Part shown: positions 1 through 11,589 of the stretch, one piece after another | How the letters are laid out: each line of letters starts with the position of its first letter | Numbering within the stretch: position 1 is the stretch's first letter | Assembly: GCF_001649575.2 (NCBI RefSeq) | Contig: NC_051437.1 | Span: 15,435,871 to 15,499,870, forward strand | Direction: 5' to 3' | DNA: 64,000 nt | Source of the DNA: Kryptolebias marmoratus | Lineage: Eukaryota > Chordata > Actinopteri > Cyprinodontiformes > Rivulidae | Position numbers and translations under genes: made by a program | Notes under the pieces: generated by a model | The model's input: the letters and a program-made list of their open reading frames with translations, nothing else | Databases searched by the model: none | What the model was told of the DNA's origin: nothing

Positions 1-49
1 AGATCCCAAAGGGTACTTGAAGATGAAGTTTAAACCTGTGTGCACTCAC
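1..49 (-). other. Start of the intron downstream of the HHHLLH exon
   Basis: The first 49 nt of a kcnd3 intron in transcript sense, beginning gtgagtgcac. Read-through stays open to the window edge. Nothing else can be seen. Confidence 0.85.
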
Positions 50-142
50 AGTGGTTTTCTCCAGACAGTGCAGCAGGTGGTGATGCTGGCTCTCTATTAG
101 AGACGTAGATTTGCTTAAGCATTTCTCCTCCTCAGTGTTACC
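50..142 (-). CDS. kcnd3: Kv4 potassium channel, C-terminal exon ([16 protein letters not shown])
   Basis: Phase-0 exon of 31 codons. It begins [14 protein letters not shown] and continues [17 protein letters not shown], the His-rich motif conserved across Kv4.1-Kv4.3. The acidic GNTEEE start corresponds to GTPEEE of mammalian Kv4.3, supporting kcnd3 over kcnd2, whose sequence here is SSEDEQ-like (from memory). The acceptor is a T-rich tract ending GTTTCAG and the donor is ACT|gtgagtgc, close to consensus. The segment appears about one residue longer than the mammalian one between EEE and SLIES. In mammalian KCND3 an optional 57-nt cassette exon follows here, giving long and short Kv4.3 forms. 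Only 49 nt of the following intron are present, so that exon and the terminal exons ending in the VSAL-type C-terminus lie off the left edge. Confidence 0.96.
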
Positions 143-1569
143 CTGAAACGAACACACAAAACGAATGTTACCCTGCACTCTCACTCAGGAAGGCACTCAT
201 GTGATGTGGGAGGCGTGCTGCCAACAGCTGTTTCAGTACCTGGTTGGAAAGGTTCATCTTGTATGGAAGTTGCTTGAGTTGGAGAGGGAGACAAAAGGAG
301 AGCAGACAGGTGGAGTTTTACTCGTGTTCAGGGCTGAGAACAGACAGCCGTCAGAGGCTGCAGTCATGCCAGGCAGACATGGGGAAATATTTACTATTCC
401 AACCCGGAGAAGCATTTCTCCTAACATCAGTGGAGCTGGTGCACTGATCTCTCTGGGGAGGCAGACTTCTAGCATAGCTTGCATCGAATAGATATTCAGT
501 ATACAGTTCATATAAAAAAAATTTCCATTGTGACATTTTGCCTGCTTGTTTGCTGTTGCAAAAACTCGCTTAAGGCAACTTGCTAATGACTTGTTTACCA
601 TATTCCGTATCCTTTACACCTTGCACTGACGTTTCTGTGTGCATTTTTTGTGTGTAACGTTGCCTAAACCGGTGGGTGCTACTTCTAAATCTGCGGTGGT
701 TTGGAATAATTTCTGGGCAGTGCTGAAGTGAGTCAGAGAAACTGATGATGATGATGAGGAGGAGGTGAGGAAAAAGTATCCAGAAAAGTATTTGATTGTA
801 TTCATAGCAGACATGTCTGATTAGTCAAAACTGTCTATACAGTTTTATCACGAGGACAAACCAAAAGTTGGTGGAAGCATTTCTTCTGTGTAAAAAATAA
901 AACAATATCATTAGAAACACAAGCTTTGAAAGCGATTTGAAATGAATGCCTTCCATATCGTCAGTCTGCTGCAGGTCAATATTAGTGTTCTTGTCAGAAT
1001 TACAGCAGTAAGTTGGTTTCAGTAAAAACTTTCAACAGATTGCATCATTCTTCCTCAGAAGAACCTTTGAGTTGTTTATAGAAAAGAAAAAGCCTAAAAA
1101 TACTACTCTCATCCTGTATACTCGACAGCAGCGCTGAGAGGCAAGCAAAATGCCATGTTTGGAAGAATTGTAGTAGCAGTTTTCTTTTTACTAAAGCACG
1201 CGGCTGGTGTTGAAAGCAGCGGCTTCTTTGCTGAGGCGGTACATTCTGGCAATGATGACTCAGTTTTTCTCTGCTCACCTGTGTTCTGGTTGCTTATCTG
1301 TAGCTAAAACAGCAGTACAACACAGGTGTTTAAGGCTGAGCTATTTATGTCCCTCTCCATACATGTGACTACAGGCCCATATCAGCAGTCTATCTGGAGG
1401 CGGCTGTGGCTCGCTACCCAGGTGGCCACCATACTGCCGAGTGGAAACAGCTTGATCTGCCGGGTGACAAAACACAATGTGTCGCGCTGCGTGGCGCTGA
1501 GCATACTGTTAGTAAAAACCCTCCTTACAATTAAACATTTGACAGCAATTAACATTTATTAAACTTTCA

Positions 1570-1725
1570 CACACTGACAACATTAAAGCCATCTGTCTAA
1601 TATTGTGCGGGCCGCCCTCATGCTGCCCAGACTACAGAGCCGGAGCTTGAAGACGTAACTTCAGAGGGAAGTCTTGGCACAGAGACATTAGCTGCAGATC
1701 CTTGGAGCTGAAAGGTGGGCCAGCT
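1570..1725. mobile_element. Degenerate end of a teleost DNA-transposon-like repeat
   Basis: The stretch from 'ctgacaacattaaagcc' through 'taatattgtgcgggccgcc' to 'acattagctgcagatcctt' follows the order of a widespread teleost repeat (recalled consensus: acaacattaaaacca, then taatattgtgtaggycc, gccgccaaaac, tagcagcagatcctt). It is diverged and has no coding capacity. A second, shorter fragment with the same 'caacatta' end lies at 30361-30420. The exact family could not be named without a repeat library. Confidence 0.55.
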
Positions 1726-2261
1726 ACAGATCTTTAGCCTTCACTTTAGCAGTTTTGTGGTTTGATGGTGGTAGCGGTGAAAATGTACCAACTGGAGGTG
1801 CCACAATTTTTAGCTGCGCAGTAGGTGATGAATTAACATCCACATGATATCAAGAGCCCAGGATTTTCCAGCAGAACATCAAACTGTAACATGATGTTTC
1901 ACGTAGACTTTTTCCTGTCAGTGGGTTTAATGATGGGAAATTTTAAAATATTGATCTATAAAGTCTGGACTTCTGTCCCAGCAGCACTTGTTTTTGCTCC
2001 TGTGATTGGTTTGGTAGTAAAACGATGCCATCCCCACAACAGCTAATAATAGTCTCTAACTACAGTATCATTTATAAGACAGTGAATTTAGTCTTTAAAA
2101 CTCCATAAATGTCAGGAGATAAAGGGTCATAAAAATTTTTTGAGACTACCAGTTGATAACCTACATAGAGTATTGTTTCTAAGTATTTAAAAAGTAATAA
2201 AAATAACAATCTTTGTTTAAAACTTTTATGTTCCTTAAAATCAGTCATGGGTCAAGAGGCA

Positions 2262-3150
2262 GGGTTCACTCTGAACAGGTCATGAGTCCACCACAGGGTC
2301 ACAGGACCACACATAAAGACAAATGAGACTCTGATGGCCAAACCCATGGCCATACTCCACTAAAGTCGTGCACCCTAATTTATTCATTAAACACATTGAA
2401 ACTTTAATTTGTAAGAAAATGTTGATTTAAATACATTAGTTCTATTTGTAAGCGTGCACATTTAGTTACTTGTATTTTTATCAACTCATGCTTATCTTTG
2501 GTTTGTACTTATTTTTTCTCACCTGACGTGGTTCCTGGGAGTTACCCGACAAAAGATGGTGGCCAGGGCGTAGCACACCTAAAAGCACAGGGGATAATTG
2601 GACTGCACCACTAATTCCTGCTGGGGAGGGGAAACTTGAATTTGCTTTGTTTAAATAAGTTTTTGAATTTAATTTAATATTTGAATTTAAAGTGTAATAT
2701 TTTTGATTTCCTTCTTTGGTGTTTAGTTTATTAACAAACTTAACTGTAGTGTGTTGTTTGTTTGTAGTTAGTGATTGTATTGTGTTTAGGTATCCCTATT
2801 GTTTGTAATGGTCTGATCAGCCAGTATATGTACCCTTGTGTGTCATTTGGGAGAGTCAGTTCTGTTTGTTGGTACAGTTAGTTTGTTCACATTTGTGTCA
2901 GCTGAGTTCAGTTGTTGTTTCTTTGACCTTTTTATTAGCTCAGTATTTAGTTTGGGAAAAATAATTTTTTTAAGTTAAAATAAAAGCCCTGTTTTTCTAA
3001 TAATTACTTTGACTCCTCCTGTTTTCAACTCGGTCCACGACAGAGACCAACAACCTTCACTACCCCCCTCCCCCTCCCCCCACATACACACAGTCACACT
3101 TAGGGTCAATTTAGAGTCACTAAATAATCTAATATATGCTTGTAGGCTTC
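2262..3150. mobile_element. Interspersed repeat split by a ~750-bp insertion
   Basis: Positions 2262-2326 (catgagtccaccacagggtc, acaggaccacacataaagac) and 3081-3150 (acacacagtcacac, agggtcaatttagagtcac) are consecutive parts of the same teleost repeat that is nearly contiguous at 5640-5945. The about 750 bp between them interrupts it. The interior contains an AT/GT-rich stretch (about 2515-3050) ending in an AATAAA signal followed by 'agccctgtttttct' and 'cctcctgttttcaactcgg', reminiscent of the 3' end of a retroelement or solo LTR. No terminal repeats or target-site duplication could be fixed by eye. Confidence 0.5.
3061..3081. repeat. C-rich low-complexity tract
   Basis: A run of cytosines with two thymine interruptions at the right junction of the interrupted repeat. 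Such tracts often arise at microsatellite-prone repeat edges. Confidence 0.7.
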
Positions 3151-3810
3151 AATAACACCTGAAATAAAGCAACTTTATTTATTAGTATTACTGTAAAGCT
3201 GTAACCATGAACTCTTGCTTACAAATAATAAAATCATTAACATATTGTGTGCATCCAAACTCCACTGCATTTCTTCTAAGTTAACGGTCTCCTCAGGCGT
3301 TGCTATAAATTTGTTGCATTATTCAGTCACAGCTTGAGTCCTACTGAGGTCATTCTGATCATGTCCTCACCCCTGCTGCACAAGAGAGATACTGCAATGA
3401 AGACAACTGAAGAGTGAGCGAAAAGGAGGAACAAACACTTGTTTTTGTGCTGTGTACGCCCCGGGGGCCACTATAGTGCTTGGAAACGGCAAGATTTTTG
3501 GTGAGGCAAGGAACATCCTTGTGTTGTGTTTACATTTCTTGCTGCATCGCCTGAAGCGTGTTCCTCAGCTGGGCAGCTGGGCTCAGAGATGCTCACATTA
3601 AATGTGCCGCTTACCAAATGAGAGCACAGTTAGTTGCTCTGATGGGATGCTGGGATAATTAATGAACAGACGAGTGAGGCCTGCATCTAGGAATCCAGTT
3701 AGATCACAGGTCAGGCTTTAGGTGTCATTAGTTAAAATATGAATACATTTAAGTAAGCCCCGTGTGGCCGGGTTTTCGGCAACATAATAAATCACTAAGG
3801 CGAGTCTCAC

Positions 3811-3912
3811 CGTGAGCTCAAGAGCTTCGTTGAACAGACCGTTGCGCTTGCTGTGGAGGAAGGCATTCGAGCTCCCCGTCTTGGATAGTCGTATCCTGGC
3901 CAAGCGGGCTTT
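3811..3912 (-). CDS. kcnd3: Kv4 potassium channel, C-terminal linker exon (KARLARIR...NEALELT)
   Basis: Phase-0 exon of 34 codons that follows the S6 exon directly. It encodes [16 protein letters not shown], then [18 protein letters not shown], in the cytoplasmic C-terminus just after S6, a region that in Kv4 channels lies near the KChIP/DPP auxiliary subunits. The NEALELT ending and HSKRNGL core fit Kv4.3. Kv4.2 has a different continuation after SKRNGLL, and Kv4.1 has a QYKQNGG-type sequence (both recalled family knowledge). Departures from human Kv4.3 include LSK for VAK, F for Y before LHSKR, and GLF for GLL, as expected for a fish orthologue or duplicate. The acceptor (ATTTCCTTTGCAG) and donor (ACG|gtgaga) are strong. 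If the downstream intron were retained, the frame would continue about 30 residues to a stop at 3718. A teleost-specific duplicate of kcnd3 cannot be excluded. Confidence 0.96.
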
Positions 3913-4788
3913 CTGCAAAGGAAATAAGAGCAGAAAAAAATCACGTTACCTAGGGTCTCAACCCCATCCTGAATCGGGATGATTGGGTATCATCTCCGAA
4001 ATCGCTCTGATTTGAGCTTCAGCGTGCCTGATGCTCCAGTTGTGATCCTATTGATCACTTCAAACATGCACTACTAAAGCATTCACTCTGATCCCCTGTG
4101 ATAAATTCACTCTGATCTCCAGATATACTTGTGAATTATTTATGGCTACTGTACGAGAACACAGTCTTTGGGTTGGAAATCAGTACGAGTGGCAGCTTTT
4201 AGTGAAGCAGGTAAATCCTGTGTAAATCAAGCTGCTACGCGTCATGCTGCGAATAACATCAATGGAAACATTAGAATTCCAATGGCTTGAGCCGGTGAGC
4301 AGTTTTCTGTTTTGAAAATAAAAAATGTAAGCATTTGTTGCCTCCTCTCAGCCTCTCTATGTCAACCTAAATGCAGCTTTAGTTTGTAGTGGGCAGTGTA
4401 TTGTTTCTTTCTCTCAAGCAATCCGAATTCTTGTGTAAAGCAGTCAGCAACAGAGATTAACAAAAAGGAGAAAGAATACTTTAAAGTCTCTCTGTGTTCT
4501 TTCAAGAAGAGAGTGTGTTTATGGCTAAACAAGACATACAAACACTTCCTTCTGCATTGAAAGGCAGTGTTGAGAAGTATTTCGACTTCAATGAAGCTTA
4601 AGCGGAAAGTAATGTTGACAAGAGCCACACTATATTAAAGCTGTGTGCACGTTTCCACCTAGAGGAGGAAAAAGTAAAAAACAGCCAGTGGTAGCTAATG
4701 GTTGCTGTCTTTAGCAGCTGCTGTTGCATCTTCATTTTCTTACTTGTTAGTTATTTAGGTATGTACAGGCATGGCTGATTGCCGATTT

Positions 4789-4879
4789 TTAACCCTCCCG
4801 TGGCCTTCGGGTCAAATGGACCTGAAGCATCAGGTGCTTCTCTTCCTCTCTTCAGTTACGAGGGCTTCAGGAGGGTTAA
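4789..4879. mobile_element. 83-bp MITE with TTAA target duplication (piggyBac-like)
   Basis: The left end reads TTAA then CCCTCC (4793 onward) and the right end reads GGAGGG (to 4875) then TTAA, so an inverted-repeat element is flanked by two TTAA tetranucleotides (4789-4792, 4876-4879). The interior includes gtggccttcgggtcaaatgg, a signature of an abundant teleost MITE family. TTAA duplication is the hallmark of piggyBac-type transposition. It has no coding capacity and is a very short, internally deleted copy. Confidence 0.75.
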
Positions 4880-5094
4880 AAGTAGCCAATACTGGCCGAT
4901 TAAAATTGTCTGACTAATATGTCTATTTCTAGCTACTAGCTGCCACTGCTAGGCACAGAGGACCATCGAGCAAGCAACTTCGAAGTTTCCACCTCACTCA
5001 CAGAATTTGAAGCAAATTACAAAGTCCATTGCAAGAGCTATTGTGAAGGATTTGTGTCTGCACTCATTGGTTCCACCCCTATTAAGGATGCATC

Positions 5095-5275
5095 TGTATT
5101 GATGGTTCAAATCCAGCCTTCCTCCACCATGTAAGTGTCCTTATGCAAGACTCTGATGCCCATGTTGCCTCCAATCCCCTGATCAGTGTGTGTGTGTGAA
5201 AGTGGCTTGTTGTGTCAAAGTGGTTTAAGTGGTTAACAAGACTAGAAGGTGCTACATAAATGGAGGTGGAAGACT
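5095..5275. mobile_element. Teleost SINE/tRNA-like interspersed repeat
   Basis: Contains 'tggttcaaatccagcc', resembling a tRNA B-box, followed by 'aagtgtccttatgcaagactctgatgccc', 'gttgcctccaatcccctgatc', a short GT run and 'gtgctacataaatggaggtgg'. This order matches an extremely common teleost repeat (recalled: gtccttgagcaagacactgaacccc, then gcgctataaatg). No A-box is visible at the proper spacing, so it is a repeat relic and not a tRNA gene. Confidence 0.65.
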
Positions 5276-5639
5276 GTAGTAGATTTTTCCCATCATGTGT
5301 CCACAAAAGTGTTTGAAAACATCCCTGACTTCACGTTAGTGTGTTTAAACAAGCTTGTTTAAAAAAGGCTGGCCTCAGTAAACTTCTCAATTACATGGAT
5401 AGACACTTTAATGGTAAAAGGTAATTGGAGTCACTCAAATTGTAAAAGCCCATTTTCCCATCAAAGTCAAAGGTTGGGTGTCAAACTTAGAAGTGTGTTT
5501 TTTTATGAATAAAAAAAACCCAAAACTGATAGATTCATTGATGAAAAATTGCAGAAATATGATGCGAGCTGTGTGAGACACAGAGTCTATTTATACAGGA
5601 GCTTATGTAGCACCTTCCATCTGTTTTCTTTTACCCACT

Positions 5640-5945
5640 TTTTCTTTTTTGGGTCACAGGACAGGTCACAAGTCCATCACAGGGACACAGAGGCAAATAA
5701 GACAAACCACCATTCTCACTCTCACTAACACCTGGGGACAATTTAGAATTACCAATTAACCTAACATGCATGTTTTGTTTTGTTTTTCAGTGAGAGAGGA
5801 AACCAGAGTATTCAGAGAAAATCAACGCATGCATGGGGAGAACATGCAAACTCCATACAGAAAGGCTGGGAGGCGATCCTGCAACCTCCTTGCTGTGGGG
5901 TGACACTAACCACTGCTCTGCCGTGCTGCCACTTATGCAATACTG
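5640..5945. mobile_element. Teleost interspersed repeat, nearly full length
   Basis: A continuous run of modules known together in a ubiquitous teleost repeat: 'tccatcacagggacacag', 'gacaatttagaattaccaat', 'taacctaacatgcatgt', 'ggggagaacatgcaaactcc', 'cagaaaggctggg', 'ctccttgctgtggggtgaca', 'ctaaccactgctctgccgtg'. It is about 300 bp, moderately diverged, and interrupted by a T-rich stretch (5772-5790). A split copy occurs at 2262-3150. It is non-coding, and the ORF across it is incidental. Confidence 0.75.
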
Positions 5946-7949
5946 ACAGAATAATTGATGGTGTGAATGTATGTTTGCTTATTGTGATGTGCTTATGCAT
6001 GCACGCCTTGTTAAGTTGAATTTACACACACACACGCATTCAAACCATATACTGTAAAGTACCAGCAGAAACACCTGCTGCAAAAGAATATGATAATTAA
6101 TGGTAATTCAAGCCTACACCCACAGTTACAATTCATTTAAAACATAGTGGTAACGTTTGCTGACCTGCAGATAGCTCCTGCTGTGATTTAGTAATCTAAA
6201 GTGAGGAAAGGCAGATAAACAGAAGCGCATGTGAAGACGCCTGCAAACACCTACAACAACATCCTTGAAAATGTTCATCGTCTCCTGTTCTCGACCGTCA
6301 TTATCTTGCCTCCCCTCTTACTCTCCTTGACAAGTTTCTATCCCTCTCTTTATGCCGTGACACTTTACGAACATTAGTGCTGGCACAGCATTCCCACGGG
6401 ACTTTGATATAACCTTCTTTTATGCTCAGCCAATAGGATTGTCTCACTGGGGTCAGCGTGCAAACAGCACACAATGATGGTGGCGATAGTTGCCATGCAG
6501 CACAGTAACAGGTAACATTGCAGATGCTAGACTGGAACCGTCTCTGCTAGGTCTGGTACTTATGTCTGAGGACAGGCGTGACCACGACACAACAGACTGA
6601 GCCAGAATTGCTGCTAGAGCATCACCATTAGCACAAAGAGTTTCATTAACACCCACACATTTAGAGATTGTCAAGTGGAAGATTAAAATGGCCCAAATGT
6701 CTTTATCTTGTGTTTGCTGCAGACAGAAGAACAAACAATCCCGCAGATGCCAAATATCCCCCCATTCAGAGACAAAAAAATACTCAGAGGCTCAAACTGC
6801 CAAAGAATCTGAGACATCTTTTCAAATTTCCAAATTTAATTTGACATAATCAGAGGAAAATGTGAGAGCTAATGTTTAGCATTAAACAACACCACAGCTA
6901 TCAATGACTGGATGACTAAGAGCAACTCAAAAGTGTGCTTTTTTTGGTAGATTTCAAAATGTACAGTTCTTGTATGCTTAAATGCATCATTCCTTAAGAG
7001 GCTGTGTCATTCATTATATGGGTCTTATCAGTCTCATCAACACAAACTTACTGAGGCACTACTTTCTAAAAGCAAATTTAGGAGCTGTCTCCTTTAAAAT
7101 GGAGATCAAGAAGCAAGAATCCCTTCATGAAAAATAAAATATGAAAACAACATATGTGCTCAGTTCCATTTAAAAATTGTGAAAAACAACCAACCAAACA
7201 AAAAAAACCCCAAAGAGCTAGAGCTGGTTTTCTGTCACAGGAAGAGGTTTTACAGAAAGCTACTTTTTGATGGAAAATTTCTCCTCGAAAGGATGAAGTA
7301 CAGTCACAGCTAAAACCACATATCCCTTTTGAGGTCAAATTTAAGTTGTCGACATGTCTTTAATTGTTTTTTTAGAAACTGTAAAAAAAGAGAAAAATAT
7401 TTTAAGGTAAAAAAAAAAAAAAAAAAAAGAAAAAGAAATCTTATTTTCTTCTTCCTTTTTGCCTGGAGGGCCACGTCAGCTTTTGTATTTGATTAGACCC
7501 CAGCTGGTGGGCTGTGCACCAGCTGGGCTCCAAGTAAACAACCTTGTGTTTCACTTTTTAAACCAATGACAGAGTGGATGTTGTTGAAGAGTAATGACAG
7601 CACTAGCCTCTAAACAGAGCCAGGTACATTTACACACAGTTATAAAAAAAGTCCACCATTTTATGACTGTGTGCAGGCCAAATGTTTTTACCACCCCTCA
7701 ATATTGAGATAACCCTTAGCCTAATTTTTCACATTCTAAGTTTGATATTATGCACATTTTCTCATTTCGGAAAGTAGTGGAATCTGATGGATTCTGAGGA
7801 CTTTACAACTCAACATGCTTTTAGCATGCTGAGCAAGTCCCATATTCATTTTTAACTTCCATAAAACCCCCAATAAAGTCAACCTTATGGTAGACCTGAA
7901 CAACCTTCCTGACCAATCCATTTTTGCCACTTATCTGTAGTCAGGACAC

Positions 7950-8335
7950 AGAGATAATAGGCTTAAGAGGGAAACGCAGACATCCTTTTCCCCAGCCACA
8001 GTCTACAGCTCCTCTTGGGGGCTCCCAAGATGTTCCCAGGCCAGAGAGCAAGTTCTGTGTCTGCCCTGCAGTCTCCTTGCATTGGGAAGGTCCTGGAAAA
8101 TCAAAGGAAGGTGTTGAGGAGGCATTTTAATTAGAACCACTTCAGCTGACTCCTTTTGATGTGAAGAAACATTAGCTCTACTTGGAGCTCTTCCTGGATG
8201 ATGGAGCTCCTTACCTCATCTTTAAGGCTGAGCCAGGCCACCCTACAGAGGAAGCTCATTTCAGCTGTTTGTATTGATTCTGATCCACATCTTATGACCA
8301 TAGGTGAGGGTTGGAAACGTAGATGGACCAGTAAA
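7950..8335 (-). pseudogene. Decayed LINE reverse-transcriptase ORF, 3' part
   Basis: On the minus strand, fragments in shifting frames match the C-terminal region of a fish non-LTR retrotransposon polyprotein: a TLTYGHKMW-like block, then an acidic 'LEELGVE'-like region and an RGRPRT-type block corrupted to QGRHRT. On the plus strand the giveaway strings are 'cttatgaccataggtgaggg' and 'ggaaacgtagatggaccagt'. Several stops and frame breaks make it non-functional. The family (RTE/Rex-like) is inferred from memory. It lies in the same orientation as the host gene. Confidence 0.7.
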
Positions 8336-9929
8336 GTGTAACAGACCAGAACAATGCTTTAATTACTGTGGAACTCCACAAACAGGATAGGAGAAAAGGA
8401 GCAGCCCTTGTGAATACAGACCCAGATCTTGTTTTAGTTTTTTCTTGAGTTTTAGATGAATTTATGAGAAGACTTTGCATCACAAAACCAGAAAATGAAA
8501 CTGTAATTATCCCAGCAACACATTAACAGGATATGTTATGTATAGAGCTGCTGTTAACAAAAGACTTTATTGTGAGTTAAAATGTAGATCAATCAATGTT
8601 GTAAAAAGCAGTTTAACTACTCTAACATCTGCTGACCAATCCCAACAGAGACGCTCAGGATTGCCAGCCACATTTGTCTAAACATTTCCCTAAACTCAGC
8701 AACAATAAACAAATGTAATCAGCTTTTATTCCTTTTTGTTTTCCTTTCTCCTCCCATGATTTAGGATCCATCACTCTTTAAAGCTTATAGCTATAGGATG
8801 AGAGCCAGCACAAATGCTTCACTTTAGCACAATTTGCTGCCTGCTGAGGGATCTAACCTGGCATATTCTCAAATGATTAAAAAAAAACAGTACATAATTG
8901 ATGCCATACTCTTCTGAGCACAGCCAGGAAGTTTTGTTAGAAGTTTGTTTCTGTTTTTTTTTTAAGTTGGAAAGAAGTAAAAGTTAAAAAATTCATGGCA
9001 CCTTGTGAGTTTCAGCAGTGCCTTTATAGGATCTGGCTGAGTGAAAAGTGGAGCAATCGAGCTTTGAGACCAGATTGGGTTTTGCCTCCAGCCTGCCTTG
9101 GAACCGAACAAGTGAAAGAAGAGACAATCTGACGAGGAAGCACACCTCCACACCCACACACATAAACAGCTATTGAGAAGGTTTATTTTGTTTGGCAGCT
9201 GCCACTCATCTTAAGAGCTGCTTTCATACAGGCTGACACTTCTGCCACAGTTACTTCCTTTGAGGTGCGTTGCTGTAGGATAACACACACGTCACATAAA
9301 TAAGAGACAGGGAGACAAACAAGATGAGGACCAGAGGAAAAAGGAACGAGAAACTTGCCAAAATGGACTGTTAAACTAAGAAGACATCTGCGTGGAAGGC
9401 AGGAAAGTCTGGACAATGGCAAAATTGATTGTGAGGAAATCATGTCCTCACACACCTGGCCTGTAGTAAAGACAGCTTAACCTCAGACTAACACCACTCA
9501 GAGATAAAATGCATGTTCTAAACCCGGATTAGCTCCTTTTCGTAGATAAAAGTATGTCTCTGTCTGTTGCCACCTGTGATGCTGTTTTTTTCCTGTCGTC
9601 AAAATCGACTCCCCCTCCTCGGTAAAACAACGTTCCCCCTGGCTCCCTTCTTTGGTCTATCTTTTTGCAAAACACAGACAACTTCTATTGATTCTCTAGA
9701 AGGCCAAAAAAAACCAAACAAAAAAACCTTTCAGACAAAGGTCATCCCCAGATTTTGGTTTTAGCCTGTTGAGGGAAAGTAAAATGTGAGATGGCTTTAA
9801 AGTGAGTAAAGCGAGGAAGGGGGAGATAGATTTATGATGTGAATGCTGATTCAAGATGATAGATGGTGCTATGACTGGTTTTTGTTTTATTTTTTTTTGT
9901 AATTCTTATTTTTTAAACTTTTTTATTTG

Positions 9930-10013
9930 TTTTGCTACTTTGAGCTTTCAGCTAATCTTTTGCAACATTTAGCTCTCAGCTAGCCTTTTGCTACTTTTAG
10001 TTTTTAGCCAGTG
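9930..10013. repeat. 28-bp minisatellite, three units
   Basis: Three consecutive 28-bp units begin at 9930, 9958 and 9986, each starting TTTTGC(T/A)AC(T/A)TT and ending AGC(T/C)A(A/G)(T/C)(C/G). A fourth partial unit (ttttgctttg) follows. The units are diverged, so the array is old. Confidence 0.8.
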
Positions 10014-10194
10014 TTTTGCTTTGTTTTGCTTTAACAACCCAGTTTAAGTGTTTTTAGCAAATTTCATCAGTCAGCAATTTCTATAGTTTTGTTTTGTTCT
10101 TGTTTGCTCATTTTTTTAAATTAAAATTCTAAAACTGTTTTTTTTTAAAAAGTTTTTTGCAAAGTCCATTAAGTGATGCTTGTGAACTGGAAAA

Positions 10195-10510
10195 CCTGGT
10201 GATTTTACCATTCATTGACCTTGAATGACCTTGATGCAGAACTGTAATCATTATGATCAGTGATGACATCATCATCATGTGATGTCATTATTGATGTTGA
10301 GGAACTGAGAGCGCAAACCTCCACCTAGGCCATAGGGTCATAAAAACATTGTAGGAGCTGAATCATGATCAATCACTACTAAATTTTAATAACTTGTTTT
10401 ATGTGATAACCTCAACGGTTCCAGAAAGTTTCATCAAACTCTGTTCATCACTTTTTGAGTAATCTTGTGCACAGACAGACAAACCTCCTTGGTGGAGGTC
10501 AATAAAGAGA
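10195..10510. mobile_element. Interspersed repeat with 'cctccttggtggaggt' end
   Basis: Contains 'gaggaactgagagcg', 'catcaaactctgttcatcac', 'tttttgagtaatcttgtgc', 'acagacagacaaac' and ends 'ctccttggtggaggtcaata', the order of a common teleost repeat tail. A strong hairpin formed by 'tgatgacatca' and 'tgtgatgtcatta' lies near 10260-10292. No coding capacity. Confidence 0.6.
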
Positions 10511-11589
10511 AACAGCATCACTATAGTCTGAAATTTGAATCAACATTCACACAATTATGTGATTGTTTCAGTACAGAAAAAAAAAAAATGTCACACAGCA
10601 GGCTTAATGAGAGTAGAGGCAAGACTGCCTCATGTAGCAACTGGTGGCATCCTCATGTAGCTTTTCACTGTGCAGGGAGATGGATCGGGAGCTGTCTCCT
10701 CACCACCACCCAGATGGATGGTTAATTGTAAGGGGAGCTCAGCACACAGCTAACAATTAGACCTGAATGAAGATGGATGTGAGCAGGGGGTGAGAAAGAA
10801 GCCAGGAGGCGTGTGATGAGGGGGGAAAAAAAAACGGGGATGGGAGCGAGATGGAGAGGAGGCTGGAAAATGCTAGGAGACTAATATTTCACATCCTCTC
10901 CTCAATAATTCCTCCTCCCTTTTGCCCTATCTGTTCGCCACTTGTCATTTCAATATTGTGAAAAGGCAATCTAAAATTACTATCCTATTTTACTCCCAGT
11001 TGAACATAGCCTTATTCTTAGAAATGACCCAAGGCAGAATGGATTTTTAGCGAAACATAACCACTTGTTGGCAATAAATGTTGAGCAAATGACGTTATGC
11101 TACAGTAAATGACTAGAGACACTTGCAAATGGTTGGTTTAATGACAAGGAAGGTCATAAGTCATTTAGGTTATTGAGCATTAAAGAACACTACGTGCTCT
11201 GTAGAGGAAAGTAATGAAGACTATGGCATGCTTGAGTAATTCACACTTCTAGAGAAGCATAAAAAAATCACAGTTGTCATTAGCAGTGAAAAAGCAGAGA
11301 AAGCAATAATAATTGTTCCATCATATCTTGAGGTTACCACCTTTCTTGTGTGGTAAACACTTGTCTGTCAGCCTACGCTCCAAAAAAATATCACACTAAA
11401 ATGACATAAGGACAAAAATGTTGGCACAGTTAAACCTTCTGTTGTTTGAATTTAATATCTACAGAAACTTGAAAGCTGAAAAGCTCCTCTCACAGTGCTA
11501 GCATATGAATCTTACAAAGTAAGGTTTATTTGTCTAATATACCTCTTGTTTTCATGACATATTTTTTCCTTTCTTTTTCTTTCGCCCGT

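Larger units (their letters stand above)
143..3810 (-). other. kcnd3 intron (3.67 kb) with repeat relics
   Basis: Intron between the NEALELT and HHHLLH exons, bounded by gtgaga at 3810 and ttcag at 143. No coding exon or RNA gene was recognised. It contains a DNA-transposon end relic (about 1570-1725), a teleost interspersed repeat split by an insertion (about 2262-3150) and a C-rich tract at 3061-3081. The rest (143-1560, 1730-2260, 3150-3810) is unique-looking AT-rich sequence in which I see nothing definite. Confidence 0.85.

Noticed and set aside
5104..5122. tRNA B-box-like 'tggttcaaatcc'
   Set aside because: No A-box or cloverleaf around it; it belongs to a repeated SINE-like element.
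5780..6019. 79-codon ORF across the repeat at 5.64-5.95 kb
   Set aside because: It lies inside a non-coding interspersed repeat.
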